Below are positions 22,901 through 34,414 of a stretch of DNA of 64,000 bases, in pieces (the stretch's first letter is position 1; the number at the start of each line of letters is the position of its first letter). The stretch is taken from assembly GCA_038025085.1 (NCBI GenBank), contig CM076148.1, positions 17,332,001 to 17,396,000 of the forward strand, written 5' to 3'. Both the position numbers and the translations under genes were made by a program. The stretch is from Tetragonia tetragonoides. Taxonomy: Eukaryota > Streptophyta > Magnoliopsida > Caryophyllales > Aizoaceae. The notes under the pieces were generated by a model, which saw only the letters and a program-made list of their open reading frames with translations, was not told where the DNA came from and did no database searches.

Positions 22901-24029
22901 TTCCTCATCAAAATAACCTTCAAAATGACATATTATGGGCCAAAGTCCTACAAAAAACGAATGAGATATGATCCAAAAAGCACAAGGTATGTTGAAACGG
23001 ACACCTCTCTAGTAGTTGGGCCATAACTCTTGTAATAGTCATGAGAATTGGGCTTACAATATGTCTAAAGAAAGTTCACTAAATAAGGAATCCTATTGCA
23101 AAAGAATCCGGTCAATTTGAAGGACAAATGAAAAAGTTATTGGCTTTTGAACTCAGCCACGTACGAAAACTAGTTCAACCGTTTTGGCAAGCGATGTAAC
23201 TGTTTATCCTAGCGGTCGACCATTAGGCCTAGGCAGCCTTTTGACCCTCAATCGGTCCATAGAATTGCCGCCTGACATACGTTTCCATCCTTTGCCTTAC
23301 CCAACCTATTCCAATCTCGATATATACCCTTTTTCATTGTTTTCAAGGGGAACAATTTGGAGAGTTTAGATTTAACCTTAGAGAGCTCTAGGTGATAATA
23401 AACCCTCAATATTCACCATTTTCTTTGCTCCATCATCGACGAGGCTACCCTAAACCCCTTCAAATACTCTCATCCTCGTTGTTTCAACCACAAATTCATC
23501 TTTGTCAACCACAAGTTCAAGAACATTGGTATTCAATTCTAATTCCATCAAGTTTGTTCACTTTGTAGTGAGGGCTTTATTTATATTTTCCAATTCACTT
23601 TCTACTATTTTGAATTATTTTTTGTCTTTTTCTTGATCATGGTTGATTTTATTACATTTTAACATGCAAGAATCCATCTTTTCATGAGTTAATCTCTGAC
23701 AGCATGCGAAGTGACCACCAAAAGCCATATAAATTGTTCTATTGTTCCAAGTTTCAATCTTTTCTAATATAACTTTTAAAGCACCATAGAGATAGTTCTT
23801 TACTTTATAAGTACTAATACAGTATGACAATGAAAGTCCTAATCAATATATTGGTTCTGAAAATAGTCTTGCATGAGTCTGAAAAAAGCTTCTTTATCCT
23901 CGTCACTGAATCAACTACTCAAGTTTACTTTCCTTGATCTTAAAACTCAAACTAGAAGGCGTGTAAATGGGAACATTTGATCCCTAATATTTTTAAATGT
24001 GCCTTCACTAAACTTTTACCATTCCCTGC
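22901..24029. other. Intergenic DNA, possible LTR-like remnant at its left
   Basis: Bases 22920-23470 have a composition like a plant LTR or gypsy leader (tatataccc box near 23320, then a leader-like CA-rich stretch), but no paired LTR, primer site or coding domain is visible. The rest up to the NF-YC stop is AT-rich and probably includes the NF-YC 3' UTR. Confidence 0.3.
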
Positions 24030-24791
24030 TCAGAACTGATCTGCTGGAGGAAACTGCATGGTATTAATAGGCCACCCACGCTGCTGATCATGATCCAAGC
24101 TAGGCCATCCCCTTTGGATATACTCACCAGTGCCATACCCTTGATGCACCACATGACCACGATCATCCGGGTGCAATGGCAACAGTTGCAGTCCCATGCT
24201 TAACCCTACACCTTCCCCCAGCCCATTGTAACCTTGCTGCTGCTGCGTATGGTAACTACGATCTCCACTTTCTTCCCACAGTGATGATGGGACCATTGGG
24301 GGTATTCGCGGCATTGCCACTGGCGTCGTTGTCATAGCAGGCTTGATGATCTCCCTAGGGACAATGTCCACCAGGAAGTCGAAAAGGTCAGTGGTGGCAA
24401 AGGCGCTCGCAATGTCAGTCTTCTGAAGAGTCCTTCTCTTGCTCTCTTCAGCAGAGCTCCAAGATCGGAGGGTCAAATCCAGCATGAACATCTCACATGC
24501 CTTAGCCAGCACCACAGGTGCCTCAGCTGATATCATCCTTGCATCTTCATCAGTCTTCATTATCTTCTTGATCCTTGCCAATGGCAGGCTGTGGTTCTTG
24601 AAATCTACTTCTTGTTCACATGCTCGCCGTTGGCCTTGCCAGAACCACCTCAGCTGCTGCTGTAGGGGATTTCTGCCTCGCCCCCCGGATGACGTGGCTG
24701 TTGCTGAATGGATATTATTGTTAGAAGGATGTGGAATATGTGGGTTAATGCTAGTGTAGGGGTTATTGTGATGCGGCCAATTGGGATCCAT
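24030..24791 (-). CDS. NF-YC: Nuclear transcription factor Y subunit C
   Basis: This is a single-exon gene for 253 residues. The conserved core spans about residues 47-145: QLRWFWQGQRRACEQ, then DFKNHSLPLARIKKIMK, DEDARMISAEAPVVLAKACEMF, RSWSSAEESKRRTLQK and DLFDFLVDIVPRE. In the family this histone fold pairs with NF-YB, and the dimer recruits NF-YA to CCAAT boxes or CCT-domain proteins. The N-terminus is His/Pro/Asn-rich; the C-terminus is Gln/Pro-rich and could activate transcription. Some usually constant positions differ: TLQKTD where TLQKND is usual, and FATTDLFDF where the Arg of (T/S)RTD is replaced by Thr. It is probably a member of a diverged NF-YC branch. The start is set by the ATG at 24791, with no in-frame Met upstream. 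Confidence 0.92.
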   Translation of the reverse strand: MDPNWPHHNNPYTSINPHIPHPSNNNIHSATATSSGGRGRNPLQQQLRWFWQGQRRACEQEVDFKNHSLPLARIKKIMKTDEDARMISAEAPVVLAKACEMFMLDLTLRSWSSAEESKRRTLQKTDIASAFATTDLFDFLVDIVPREIIKPAMTTTPVAMPRIPPMVPSSLWEESGDRSYHTQQQQGYNGLGEGVGLSMGLQLLPLHPDDRGHVVHQGYGTGEYIQRGWPSLDHDQQRGWPINTMQFPPADQF

Positions 24792-24988
24792 TGATAATTT
24801 TGGTTAATTTAGTTTGTGATGGGACATGAATTTGTGGGAGGTCAGAGAGTGGTGAAGTGGGATTTTATGGAAGTGAAAAGTTGCAGAATGATAGGGTACG
24901 ATGGGAGAATAGCGCTTTCAAGTTCCAATCTCCAGAATAAAAGGAGAAAGAGAATTTAGTAGTCATGGCTCATGATCATAAAGCAAAT

Positions 24989-25729
24989 CACTACAAAAAA
25001 ATCGAAAAATAGCTGCGGAAATTAACTGTGGAATTAAATTTCGTAGCTAAATCAGCCACGGAATGAATTCCGTAGCTAAATCAACCACGAAATTAATTTC
25101 CGCAGCTGATTAGCGGCGGAAACTAATTTTCCACCGCTAATTAGCGGCAGAAGTTAATAATCCGCAGCTGATTTAAATTAAAAAAAATAAAAAAATTTAG
25201 TTGCGGAATATATTTCCGCAGCTGATATTAACTACGGAATTAATTAATTCCGCAGCTAAATTAGTTGCGGAATTAATTAATTCCGTAGCTAAATGTGATT
25301 TTTCAACTGCCCAAAGTATGTGTTAAATACAATGCAGAGCATTATATAACAAGAAACACATCAGGGGAGCGCTGGTAGGAGGAATGTTTTCCACAGAGGA
25401 GGTCTAGGTTCGATTCCGAGCGTGAGCATGCTGGGCAAATTATTCTCGCGCGTGGGGGAAGGGCTAGGGTCGCGCGCGTCAGGTGGGTTGGAGCTGATTA
25501 TGGGCTTCACGTCGAATCCCAATTTTTTTTTATTTGTTTTAATTTTTTTTTTTACTTTTTCTTAGCTGGCTGCGGATTAAATTAATTCCACAGCTCAATT
25601 TGCCAGCGTCGAGGTAAATAGCTACGGATGTAAACCGCTGCTAACCCCGCCGCCGACCCTTTTTAGCTGCGGTTTTGGCCTATTAGCGTTGGTATTTTTC
25701 CGCAGCTATTTTTGATTTTTTTTGTAGTG
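24989..25729. mobile_element. Non-autonomous CACTA (En/Spm) element
   Basis: The ends are CACTACAAAAAAA (left) and its inverse TTTTTTTGTAGTG (right), flanked by a 3-bp direct repeat AAT, the hallmark of CACTA transposition. Subterminal regions hold many copies in both orientations of (t)agctgcggaa and ttccgcagct, the expected transposase-binding repeats. The 741-bp element codes for nothing. A tRNA-like promoter segment is nested in it. Confidence 0.92.
25361..25440 (+). other. tRNA-like pol III promoter segment inside the CACTA element
   Basis: The segment contains ggttcgattcc, a perfect B-box, about 35 bases after gcgctggtagg, which resembles an A-box. It could be a captured SINE head. It is not a tRNA gene, since the cloverleaf ends do not pair. 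Confidence 0.4.
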
Positions 25730-26102
25730 AATGTGTTTTCCTTGAAATAGATTACTAAAAGTTTATGAAACAAAAGTACTTAACAGGGTCACATTTTCAT
25801 CTACCTTTCATTAGGAAACATGAGTAGTCTTAGATTAATTAATTTGTACTAGATTATTTAATTGAAATGCTTGTGTGGAGTTTCCACAAAAAAATTGCTT
25901 GTCTTGAGTACATGAAAAAAATAATACTGTACGTGTATTAGAAGTGTGTATGTTTGTGACCTGTAATCTGAGAAACCTAGGCCTAGATCGAAGACCTGTA
26001 ATCTGAGAAATCTAGGCCTAGATCGAAGACATACATTATGGATGTACAGAGAACATTATCTTATGTGGGTCATCTCAAAGTATTAATACTGTGCTGAATA
26101 AG
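25730..26102. other. Intergenic DNA
   Basis: No gene. A direct repeat of gacctgtaatctgagaaa(c/t)c, followed by taggcctagatcgaagac, lies at 25959-26030. Confidence 0.5.
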
Positions 26103-26284
26103 TTTTTTTTTTGTTTTAACCAAAGGTCCACCTAAGTCTTTTGGACCAAGACTAACCCTGTTCATACCAGGTCAACCTATAAAGGGATAAAGTGCTCCCA
26201 GTAAGTTGTTTCTCCATTCACAGGATTTGAACCCATGACCTTGCTTAAAGGATGAGAGCGCTTGACCACTCACACCAACCACCT
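26103..26284 (-). mobile_element. tRNA-derived SINE
   Basis: Read on the minus strand it begins aggtggttggtgtgagtggtcaagcg (A-box), has catgggttcaaatcctgtg (B-box) about 40 bases later, and ends in an A-run after ggttaaaac. This is the standard layout of plant tRNA-derived SINEs. Confidence 0.75.
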
Positions 26285-26360
26285 ATTGGTTTTTGAGGGA
26301 GGGAAAATGAGGGAAATGTTTAAACATGTTCAGTATAATAGTATGTTTCTAAACCATCAT

Positions 26361-26570
26361 GGGTGGTGGTCAAGTGGTTCAAAGTTTACTCCCAAGTGGT
26401 TTGGTAAGGTAAGGTTATAGTTCGGTTCCCCATCCTCTCATGCATTGCATTTTCGGCTTCTAGGAATTATACTTGCCCCTTGATATGGTGCTACATATGT
26501 TGATAGGGTCAGTGCTCGCACAAGCTGTCCAATTAATCTGATATGTTCGCTATTAAACACAAGAGGCGAT
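26361..26570 (+). mobile_element. tRNA-derived SINE, copy 1 of a neighbouring pair
   Basis: It starts gggtggtggtcaagtggttc (A-box-like), has a degraded B-box (agttcggttcc) and ends with atctgatatgttcgctattaaacac. Copy 2 follows 65 bp downstream in the same orientation with the same end sequence. Confidence 0.7.
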
Positions 26571-26634
26571 CTTGGTCGCATGTCTTAAATGGAGTATAAG
26601 ATATGGTGCCATGGAGTCAAACATGGAACCAACA

Positions 26635-26923
26635 AGGGTGGTGGTCTAGTAGTTCCAAGCTTACTCTCAAGTGGTTTGGTAAGACAAGGTTATGGGTTCG
26701 AATCCTCATCTCCCCATGCCTTGTGTCTGCTGGTTTCTATGAACTATACTAGCCCCTTGTTGGTATTACGTTGACGGGGTCGTGCTTGCACTGGTTGAGT
26801 GGTTGTTCAGCTAATCTGATATGTTCGCTATTAAACACGAGAGTCCGAATATGATGTAGTAGGGGGTGTTTCGGTTGCCATTCACTTGCACTCCTCTTTC
26901 GATTAAAAAAAAATAAAAATAAA
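26635..26923 (+). mobile_element. tRNA-derived SINE, copy 2 of a neighbouring pair
   Basis: It has an intact B-box (gggttcgaatcc) after gggtggtggtctagtagttcc, the same body as copy 1, and an A-rich tail after cctctttcgatt. Confidence 0.75.
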
Positions 26924-28504
26924 AACATGGACGAAAATGTTAGGTCCAGTACTATAATGTACAGCAGTGTTCCTCCAACACATGGCACCATATTGTTAGG
27001 CTAATGGAATGAGTGAAATTGGCCTATTAACATCTTACCTAATTTTATGGGACCATAATGGGTTTTCACTGGAATGCCATAGAAACATGAGCACGGTCTA
27101 TATGTACCATTATATCGGTTGGGTTAAAAATGGCAACCAAAGACTTTTGCTATGTGGAACTATGGAAGTACTCCGATCTAAACATACATAATTATGGGTG
27201 GCCATTCTGTCAATATTCTTTGAGACGAACACATATGAGAATACTTCGTTTTCAATAAGACTTGCATAAAACCGTTCCTATAGGCCATGGTAAGACGTGG
27301 TGATTTTTTGCGAAAAACAAATATAAGTACTTGTGAAACCACATTCACCATGGGATAAGATCCTTTGTAATCCTATTTCACGTATCAACGCATTATACTT
27401 TTAAAAGAATGGCCGTATTTCAAATTCTTTTTTTTTTATTTAAAACTTTTACTTCAATGAAAACATACATCTACAATGCGTGAAAATGGGGAAAGTATAG
27501 TAAAGACAAAGGATTCTAGTCTCTTATTACATGGAGGGATCGAGGAAAGATGACAATTCTCAAGTAAGTTTGTCATTGGTTTTTGACACGTAAATTACAT
27601 GCGTAGAGTATTTGATGTGGGACTACTGGTTGTGGGAATCTAACGTAACGTTTAAAGGTTACTTTGGGATCTTTCAATGGCCCAAACATCCATAAGATGC
27701 TGAAACTGATTTCATTAAAGGCCGTGGAATCCAAAGCCTTAAGATACTTTTGACATCAATGCATTATTTGTCATTGCCTAGATCCCGATCTATACAGCTG
27801 CGTGACCCAATAAAACTATTGTACATAAAATGAAACTACGACATAAAACTAAACACATATTAGGATCACAACCCATATATCCGGCTTAGAGTCCTAATTG
27901 TTTTTTTTCCTACCTTAAATAGATGGTGCTTTTTGATCCTTAGAAATTGATGGCCAATCAAGCGTGATAATATTTATCTTGTCATTTTATTATTGGTCGA
28001 GGATATAAAATAAGATAATGGTCGTACACCATCTAATTATTTTAATGTTTTTGTATATGATTGCGAAGCCCTAACATGGTTTAGCTTATCTAAGGTCAGT
28101 AGTAGGACCATCGACCTAACCCCTTCTCAAGCAAGGGTAATCATATTTGACTGTTTGGAATAGATCTCAACTCTCAAACTCATTTTTATTTCGATCGTCA
28201 TTTACTTACACCTTCTTTTTCAAAAACCGAATTTTGTAGGCCTAGTCCTTTGTAAAATGTAACACCGGGAGTGTTTGTTGGAAACAAATAGAGTTTGTCT
28301 AAATGTTTTTTTTGAGGGACCTCTTAGTAAATGTTACACACGGTTATTCTATTTATTTACTTGTTCTCTTTTGTTCTATATGAATGCCAAGAAATAAATT
28401 GAACCGTTTTCTCTTTGGTAAAATTGGACAAAAATCCAAGCCATTTTTATCGTGCTAGTGGTAGAATAGACATAAAGTGTGTTCTTTTCCATTAAACTAA
28501 ACTA
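26924..28504. other. Intergenic DNA
   Basis: I find no gene here on either strand. I looked for exon 2 of the AILP1-like gene, which would lie on the minus strand in this direction, and did not find it. Confidence 0.5.
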
Positions 28505-29100
28505 GAGCGTGGAGGTGGCAATCGGGCGGGTCGGGTTTGGGTCGGGTCTTTCGATTTCGGGTCATTATGGTTCGGGTAATATCGGGTCAGAAGAGTTATC
28601 GGGTCGGGTTGGGTCGAGTCGGATTGATTCGGGTTTATGTTGATGTCGGGTCACGGGTCAACTCGGGTCGGGTTAGTTCGGGTTTCGGTTAAGTCGGATT
28701 CGGGTTAGTTTGGTTTTCGGGTCATATCAAGTCAAATTTAATTCATGTTTCAGAGCATATAAATTCGAAAATAATATGAAACTCAATTTTATATGAAAAT
28801 TTTCAATAATATGGACTACATGTGTGTTAAGTTAGTGTTTTTTCAATCGTTTTGAATATTATGTCACTATAAGTCGGATATGCTCGGGTTTCGGGCAGAG
28901 TCGGTTCGGGTAACTTCGGGTCGAGTGTTATCAGTTTCGGGTCAATTCGGATAACGGGTGTTGTCGGGTGTCGGGTTGAACCAGGTCGGGTCGGGTCGGT
29001 TTCGGATAATGATAATTGATACATTTTCGGGTGTCGGGCGGGTCTGATATCGGGCGGATTGGGTCGGTTATCTAGGGTTGGGTCGGATTTTGCCAGCTCT
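28505..29100. repeat. Tcgggt-rich dispersed repeat
   Basis: Irregular cgggtcgggt words fill both flanks around an AT-rich middle (28740-28860). The outermost parts ggaggtggcaa and ttgccagctct are near inverses, which suggests a non-coding mobile element. Confidence 0.6.
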
Positions 29101-29104
29101 ACTA

Positions 29105-29388
29105 GAGCATCTCCAATGCAAGATTTTTGAAGAGGTTTATGAGGTGAAAAACCCTCCCAAAAAACCTCTACCCTTTGTGACAAACCTATAAACCTATTTT
29201 TTTGACAAACCACTTTGTCTAGACAAACTAGGTTTGTGGAATAATCTATTTCTAAATTGGGTCCCTCACCTAGAGGTTTTTGGAGGTTTATACCATTGGA
29301 AGGAAAGGGTTAAATAAAAAGGAATTTTGCAATGGTGATGTGGCACAAATAAAAATCCACTTAAAGTTTTATAGCATTAGAGATGCTC
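29105..29388. mobile_element. MITE with gagcatctccaatgc ends
   Basis: The left end gagcatctccaatgc pairs with gcattagagatgctc at the right. The 3-bp flanks are CTA and TTA, close to the TWA target of PIF/Harbinger elements. It sits in what was intron 1 of the AILP1-like gene. A half copy of the family is near 4670. Confidence 0.75.
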
Positions 29389-29561
29389 TTAGTGAGTTAT
29401 GTAAATGCACCAAAATAATTACTAAAATAAAAAATAAACAATAGCATATCACATAAATTAAGGTAATAAGAAATGACTTTTCTTTTGAAGTTGAGTATAA
29501 ATTTTCATTACCTTGGGCGAAGAGGGGATTCCCCTTCATGAGTAAAGGCCAACTGAGCATC

Positions 29562-29739
29562 TGACAAGTTAGGAAAAGTCTTCTGTCATATTCATTCTCA
29601 AAAGAACGTTTATATACAAAATACAAAGAATGCCAAAAGACAGGAAAACCAAGAGACAAGAACACGTACACTGTATGTACATACACTGATATTTACACAA
29701 GGCCTAGACTCTTCTAATATTTTCCTGACTCTTCCAATA
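29562..29739 (-). repeat. Copia 3' LTR
   Basis: Starts tgacaagtta and ends cttccaata on the + strand. It differs from the other LTR at four positions by eye. Confidence 0.95.
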
Positions 29740-29750
29740 CTCCCCCTCAA
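29740..29750 (-). promoter_or_regulatory. Copia polypurine tract
   Basis: The minus strand reads TTGAGGGGGAG immediately before the 3' LTR, the expected plus-strand primer site. Confidence 0.85.
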
Positions 29751-31649
29751 GTTGGAGCATGGAGATTGTGAATGCCCAACTTGGAGAGAAGGTAAGCGAA
29801 TTGCTGTTTACCTAAAGCGTTTGTAAGAATGTCAGCCAGCTGATCATGACTTCGAACATAGGATGTAGCAATTTGTCCAGCATGTATTTGGTCACGAACA
29901 TAATGACAATCAACTTCTATGTGTTTAGTACGCTCGTGAAAGACGAGATTAGAAGCAATGTAGAGTGCTGCTTTATTATCACAATAGAGTCGCATAGGTC
30001 GTGTATGATCAACTGTTAAGGATCGCAACAAGTCTTTAAGCCAAGTAAGCTCGCAACTAGTGGTCGCCATGGAACGATATTCAGCTTCGGCAGATGAGCG
30101 AGACACTGTATGTTGCTTCTTAGTCTTCCAAGATATGGGAGAGTGTCCCAATAAAACGAAGTAACCAGTGAGAGAGCGACGACTCAAAGGACAACTTGCC
30201 CAATCGGAATCATAATAGGCATATAGCTGCATGTCACTATCAGCTCTCAGCAAGATGCCTTGACCTGGGCTCCCTTTGACATATCGCACAACACGAACAA
30301 CAGTATCCCAATGATCAATACGAGGATTTTGTATGAATTGAGCAAGAATATGAACACAGTAACTGAGCTCAAGCCGAGTTATAGTCAAATAAATAAGTCT
30401 GCCAACCAAACGCCTATATTTTTCGGGTTCCTTAAGAAGAGGTCCAATAGCCAATGCAAGCTTGTGATTTTGCTCAAGTGGAAATTCTGCAGGCCGTGCT
30501 CCCAGCAAACCAGTTTCTGTTATAATGTCAAGTGCATATTTTCGCTGACACAAAAATAGCCCTTCTGAATTTCTGGCAACTTCAATGCTAAGGAAGTATT
30601 TGAGAATACCAAGGTCTTTCATATAAAAACAACTACTCAAATAAGATTTAAATCGGGCCAAGGCATCATGGTTATTTCCTGCAACGATGAGATCGTCATC
30701 ATAGACGAGTACACAGAGTACCACATCACCCTTTGTAAAAGTGAAGAGAATAATCAGCATACGATTGATGAAATCCATATGCCTTAAGAGCGCCAGCTAG
30801 TTTAGAAAACCAATTCCTCGGAGCTTAACGTAAGCCATAAAGGGACTTTCGTAGACGACACACTTTACCTGGATGAGAAGCAGAAAATCCAGGAGGCAAG
30901 CGCATATACACTTCTTCATCCAAATCTCCGTGTAAAAATGCCTTATGCACATCCATTTGGTATATTTCCCAGTTCTTTGCAACAACAACAGCTAAGAATG
31001 TATGAACAATCACCATTTTGGTCACGGGAGCAAATGTCTCACTGTAGTCAATTCCCTCAATCTGGTTGTTCCCCATAATGACTAAACGTGCTTTGAACCT
31101 CTCTATGGTACCATCCGAATTGTACTTTATCTTATAGACCCATTTGCATGCAATGGCCTTTTTTTCGGGGGGTAAGGTCTCAATTGTCCATGTGCCATTA
31201 CTCTCAAGAGCATCAATCTCCTTTTTCATGGCGTCACGCCATCGGGGATCACAGACAGCTTCAGAGAAAGATGCAGGTTCAATCTCTGCAGAAATAGCTG
31301 CAAGAAAATTTTTGTGTTTTGTAGAGAACTTATCGCATGTCACAAAATGAGCTATGGGATAAGGAGTACCTGAGTTTACTGTCGAAGCAGGTGATACGCG
31401 GGGGGGGGGGGGGGGGGGGGGTGTCTGAAGTGAGCACGGTGTTGCACACAAAATCACGCAGACGAGTAAATGGTTATCGAATTCAATGCCCTCTGCCAAG
31501 AAGTTCTCCTTCTTCCTGACTTGTCTCATTTGCATGATAGGTACCCTCTTCAGGCTGTTTTGGCACCTCTCCTGGACTTTGTTGTGTTTGTTCCACAGAA
31601 CTCCCCCCGTCATCTGTAACCTCCCTATCACCACCAGACCCTTCAACAT
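29747..31649 (-). pseudogene. Copia reverse transcriptase and RNase H, frameshifted
   Basis: The RT begins with NGTWTIETLPPEKKAIACKW and contains RFKARLVIMG and QMDVHKAFLHGDL. It is cut by a frameshift near 30800 and continues with VYDDDLIVAG, where YVDD is usual at the active site. RNase H follows with DSDWA, SSAEAEYRS and YCDNKAA, and the frame ends at 29747 next to the polypurine tract. A 22-base G run (31400-31421) lies in the linker between integrase and RT. Confidence 0.9.
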
Positions 31650-31745
31650 TTTCTATTTCCTCCTCTTGGTGAATAGAGCCAACAATGACATTGTCACTGC
31701 TAGTAGAGACTTCATTTCTTGCTACCTCCCCACTATTATTTCCAC

Positions 31746-32693
31746 CTAACGTTTATCAACAAAAGGCACAAGTGGAGAAGAAAGTACATCCTCATGTGCA
31801 ACCTCCACATTATCAAGAAATGGAAATATATTCTCAACAAATTTCACATCACGTGAGACAAAAACTTTTCCTGACTCTAAATCATAGAGTTTCCATCCCT
31901 TTTTAGCATAAGGATACCCAACAAAACACATTTTCGACTTCTCGCTCCAAACTTATCTCGGTCACGATTACGATGGTGAGCATAGCATAAACAACCAAAA
32001 ATCCGAATGTGTGCATAAGACGGAACAACACCAAACAATACCTCATACTGTGTCTTACCACCATTCAGAGTAGTGGGTGTACGGTTTATCAAATATCCAG
32101 CTGTCAACACACATTCTCCCCAAAAACTGATAGGCAAACTAGCCTAAAAACGAAGTGGTCGTGCCACATTTAAGATGTGACGATGTTTACGCTCAACTCT
32201 TCCATTTTGTTGCGGGGTATCTACACATGATGTTTGGAACATAAATCCATTCTCCAAAAATATTTCAACAAAGGCCTAAATTTCGTTCCATTATCGCTCC
32301 TTATAATTTTGACCTTTTTATCAAATTGTGTACAAATCATTGCACAAAAATTTTGAACTATTTCAAGCACTTCAGTTTTGTTGGCCATTAAATAAACCCA
32401 CACCGCTCTTGAAAAATCATCTACGATTGTTAAAAAATAATGTGCACCACAAGACGCAACAGTTCTATAGGCACCCCAAACATCACAATGTAATAAGCAA
32501 AAGGTTCAACAACTCTACTGTCACTGGAAACAAATATGTCTCTGGTCTGTTTTGATCTATAACAAATGTCACATGTTTTATTTTCTTGGCAACTACTACT
32601 TCTACTAGTAACTCCAGGCAGCAAATTAACAGCTTGTTGAGAAGGATGTCCCATGCGTTTATGCCATAAAGAAAAAGAGTCCATCATACTCAC
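31746..32693 (-). pseudogene. Copia integrase, frameshifted
   Basis: The pre-integrase zinc finger (LWHKRMGHPS with CDICYRSKQ) is at the start. Then a frameshift separates it from the DVWGAY and IVDDFSR part of the core. The second catalytic Asp is seen in IIRSDNGTKF. FWGECVLTAGYLINRTP and the FGCLCYAH segment follow, and then another frameshift before the C-terminal VGYPYAKKGWKLYD region. Confidence 0.85.
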
Positions 32694-32756
32694 TCTACAT
32701 GCTTGAGCCTGCGCGACACCGCGAAATAGATAGACCCCGTCCCGTAACTCACCCGC

Positions 32757-34190
32757 TCAAATCAGGTTCCGCAAGGTATGGTCCTGTATCACACAAAACT
32801 TGTTAGTAAACATGACAATGCAATTTATGTCCTCAATCAGTCTTGCTACAGATATAAGATTACAACTCAATTTGGGAACAAACAACACATGGCGGAAGAT
32901 AACGCCTCCCCCTAGATCAACGGAACCTTCTTGTATAGAAAAGACCGTCTCCCCATTCGGTAATCCTACTGGTGATGCTACCAAGTCTCGCACGTCAAAT
33001 AAGAGTGATTTATTTCCTTTCATGTGTTGTGACGCACCGGTGTCCAACAACCACATAATAGGAGAATGCATACCTGTGAGCTTTTCTGTGGTGGAAGGTG
33101 TTTTCTGACTATTAATCATAGCCATAAGTGTCTGCCAATCCTCCTTCGTAAGATTAGGGAACACTGCATGATCAGCTTCATTCACTGTTAGGCTCTTCAC
33201 ACCATTGTTTTGGACAACATTTGCCAGAACACCAACTACACGTCCCCGTCCTGCACTTCCTCTACCCCTTCCTACACTTGGCCCGCCACGCCCACTACCT
33301 TGTCTATTCGGCCACCACTCTGGATAGCCGATAATCTGGAAATAGTCTTTCACATCGTGCCCAACCTTTTTACAGTTGCTGCACACAATTCGATCTCCAG
33401 TAGCTGCTCCAAGGTTCTTTGGTTTTGATGGTGTTTGAACAACAAAACTTACTGCTTCCTTCCTCTCTTCTCTTGATCTGATAACCTGTTGGTGCTTCTC
33501 CTCTTGCACAATCATGGCGTAAACATGACTCAGTGATGGCAATGGCTCAGAACTCAAGATGTTTGACCGTACAGTGCCGTAGACGCCGCTATCCAATCCC
33601 ATCAAAAACTGATGGACCTTCTCTGTCTCTCACTCTTCCAGAATCTGTTTTGTGAGTTCACACGTACAATTGCCGCACTTACATGATAGGGTTTTCATAT
33701 ATCCTCCCAATTCTTCCCACATAGCTTTCATACGGCCATAATATGCAGGTACTGATTGGTTCTCCTGCTTGCAGTTTACAATAGCCTCCTTGAGCTGATG
33801 CACCCTCATAGCATTCCCAACAGAGAACCTCTCCTTGAGATCATCCCAAAGATCTTTTACATTTTCCATATAAGATATAGTAAACCTGATTGTTGGGTCT
33901 ATGGTAGTCATAATTCACCCAACAAGCATGGAGTTTACACTCCACCAATCCTCAATTTCATCAGAATCATCCGAGGGTTTAGTCACCGTGCCGTCAATAA
34001 AACCCAATTTCCGTTTGGCCCTGAAGGCGTTCCTCATCGCCTTCGCCCACTCATCGTAATTTCTTTCGCCTCTGAGAATAACTCCACTTATAAGCAAACC
34101 ATGATTGTCAGATGGATGAAGATAGTACGGCGACATCGAATCGAGCGTCCTGCTCTTCTTCTCGCCATTCTTTTCATCATCTCCAGCCAT
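32757..34190 (-). pseudogene. Copia gag and protease, interrupted
   Basis: The frame begins MAGDDEKNGEKKS with the Copia N-terminal gag motif (YYLHPSDNHG, NYDEWAKAM). A TGA at 33915 and another stop at 33630 interrupt the same frame. It goes on with a UBN2-like gag part, a zinc knuckle CSNCKKVGHDVKDY in which the final Cys of the CCHC is replaced by Tyr, a Gly/Arg-rich linker, and the protease motif LLDTGASQHM. It stops at 32757. Confidence 0.9.
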
Positions 34191-34220
34191 TTTAATGGTT
34201 CAAAGGTCAGAGAAAGCTAT

Positions 34221-34236
34221 GGTAGCTCTGATACCA
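34221..34236 (-). promoter_or_regulatory. Copia primer binding site (initiator tRNA-Met)
   Basis: The minus strand reads TGGTATCAGAGC directly after the 5' LTR, the complement of the 3' end of initiator tRNA-Met used by most plant Copia elements. Confidence 0.9.
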
Positions 34237-34414
34237 TGACAAGTTAGGGAAAGTCTTTTGTCATATTCATTCCCAAAAGAACGTTTATATACAAAATACA
34301 AAGAATGCCAAAAGACAGGAAAACCAAGAGACAAAAACACGTACACTGTATGTACATACACTGATATTTACACAAGGCCTAGACTCTTCTAATATTTTCC
34401 TGACTCTTCCAATA
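34237..34414 (-). repeat. Copia 5' LTR
   Basis: Same limits as the LTR at 29562-29739. Next to it on the inner side is the primer binding site. Confidence 0.95.

Larger units (their letters stand above)
29562..34414 (-). mobile_element. Complete but inactive Ty1/Copia LTR retrotransposon
   Basis: Two 178-bp LTRs bound a 4853-bp element, with a perfect 5-bp target duplication gcatc at 29557-29561 and 34415-34419. Domain order on the minus strand is gag, CCHC, protease, integrase, RT, RNase H, which defines Copia. A tRNA-Met primer site and a polypurine tract sit at the correct places. I count 4 differences between the LTRs, so insertion is fairly recent. Coding regions are broken by at least two nonsense codons in gag and several frameshifts in pol, so the copy probably moved with help from another element or decayed quickly. 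The LTR termini read TA..CA on the coding strand. Confidence 0.97.

Noticed and set aside
25361..25440. Functional tRNA gene inside the CACTA element
   Set aside because: The B-box is good, but the ends do not form an acceptor stem and no anticodon arm is visible.
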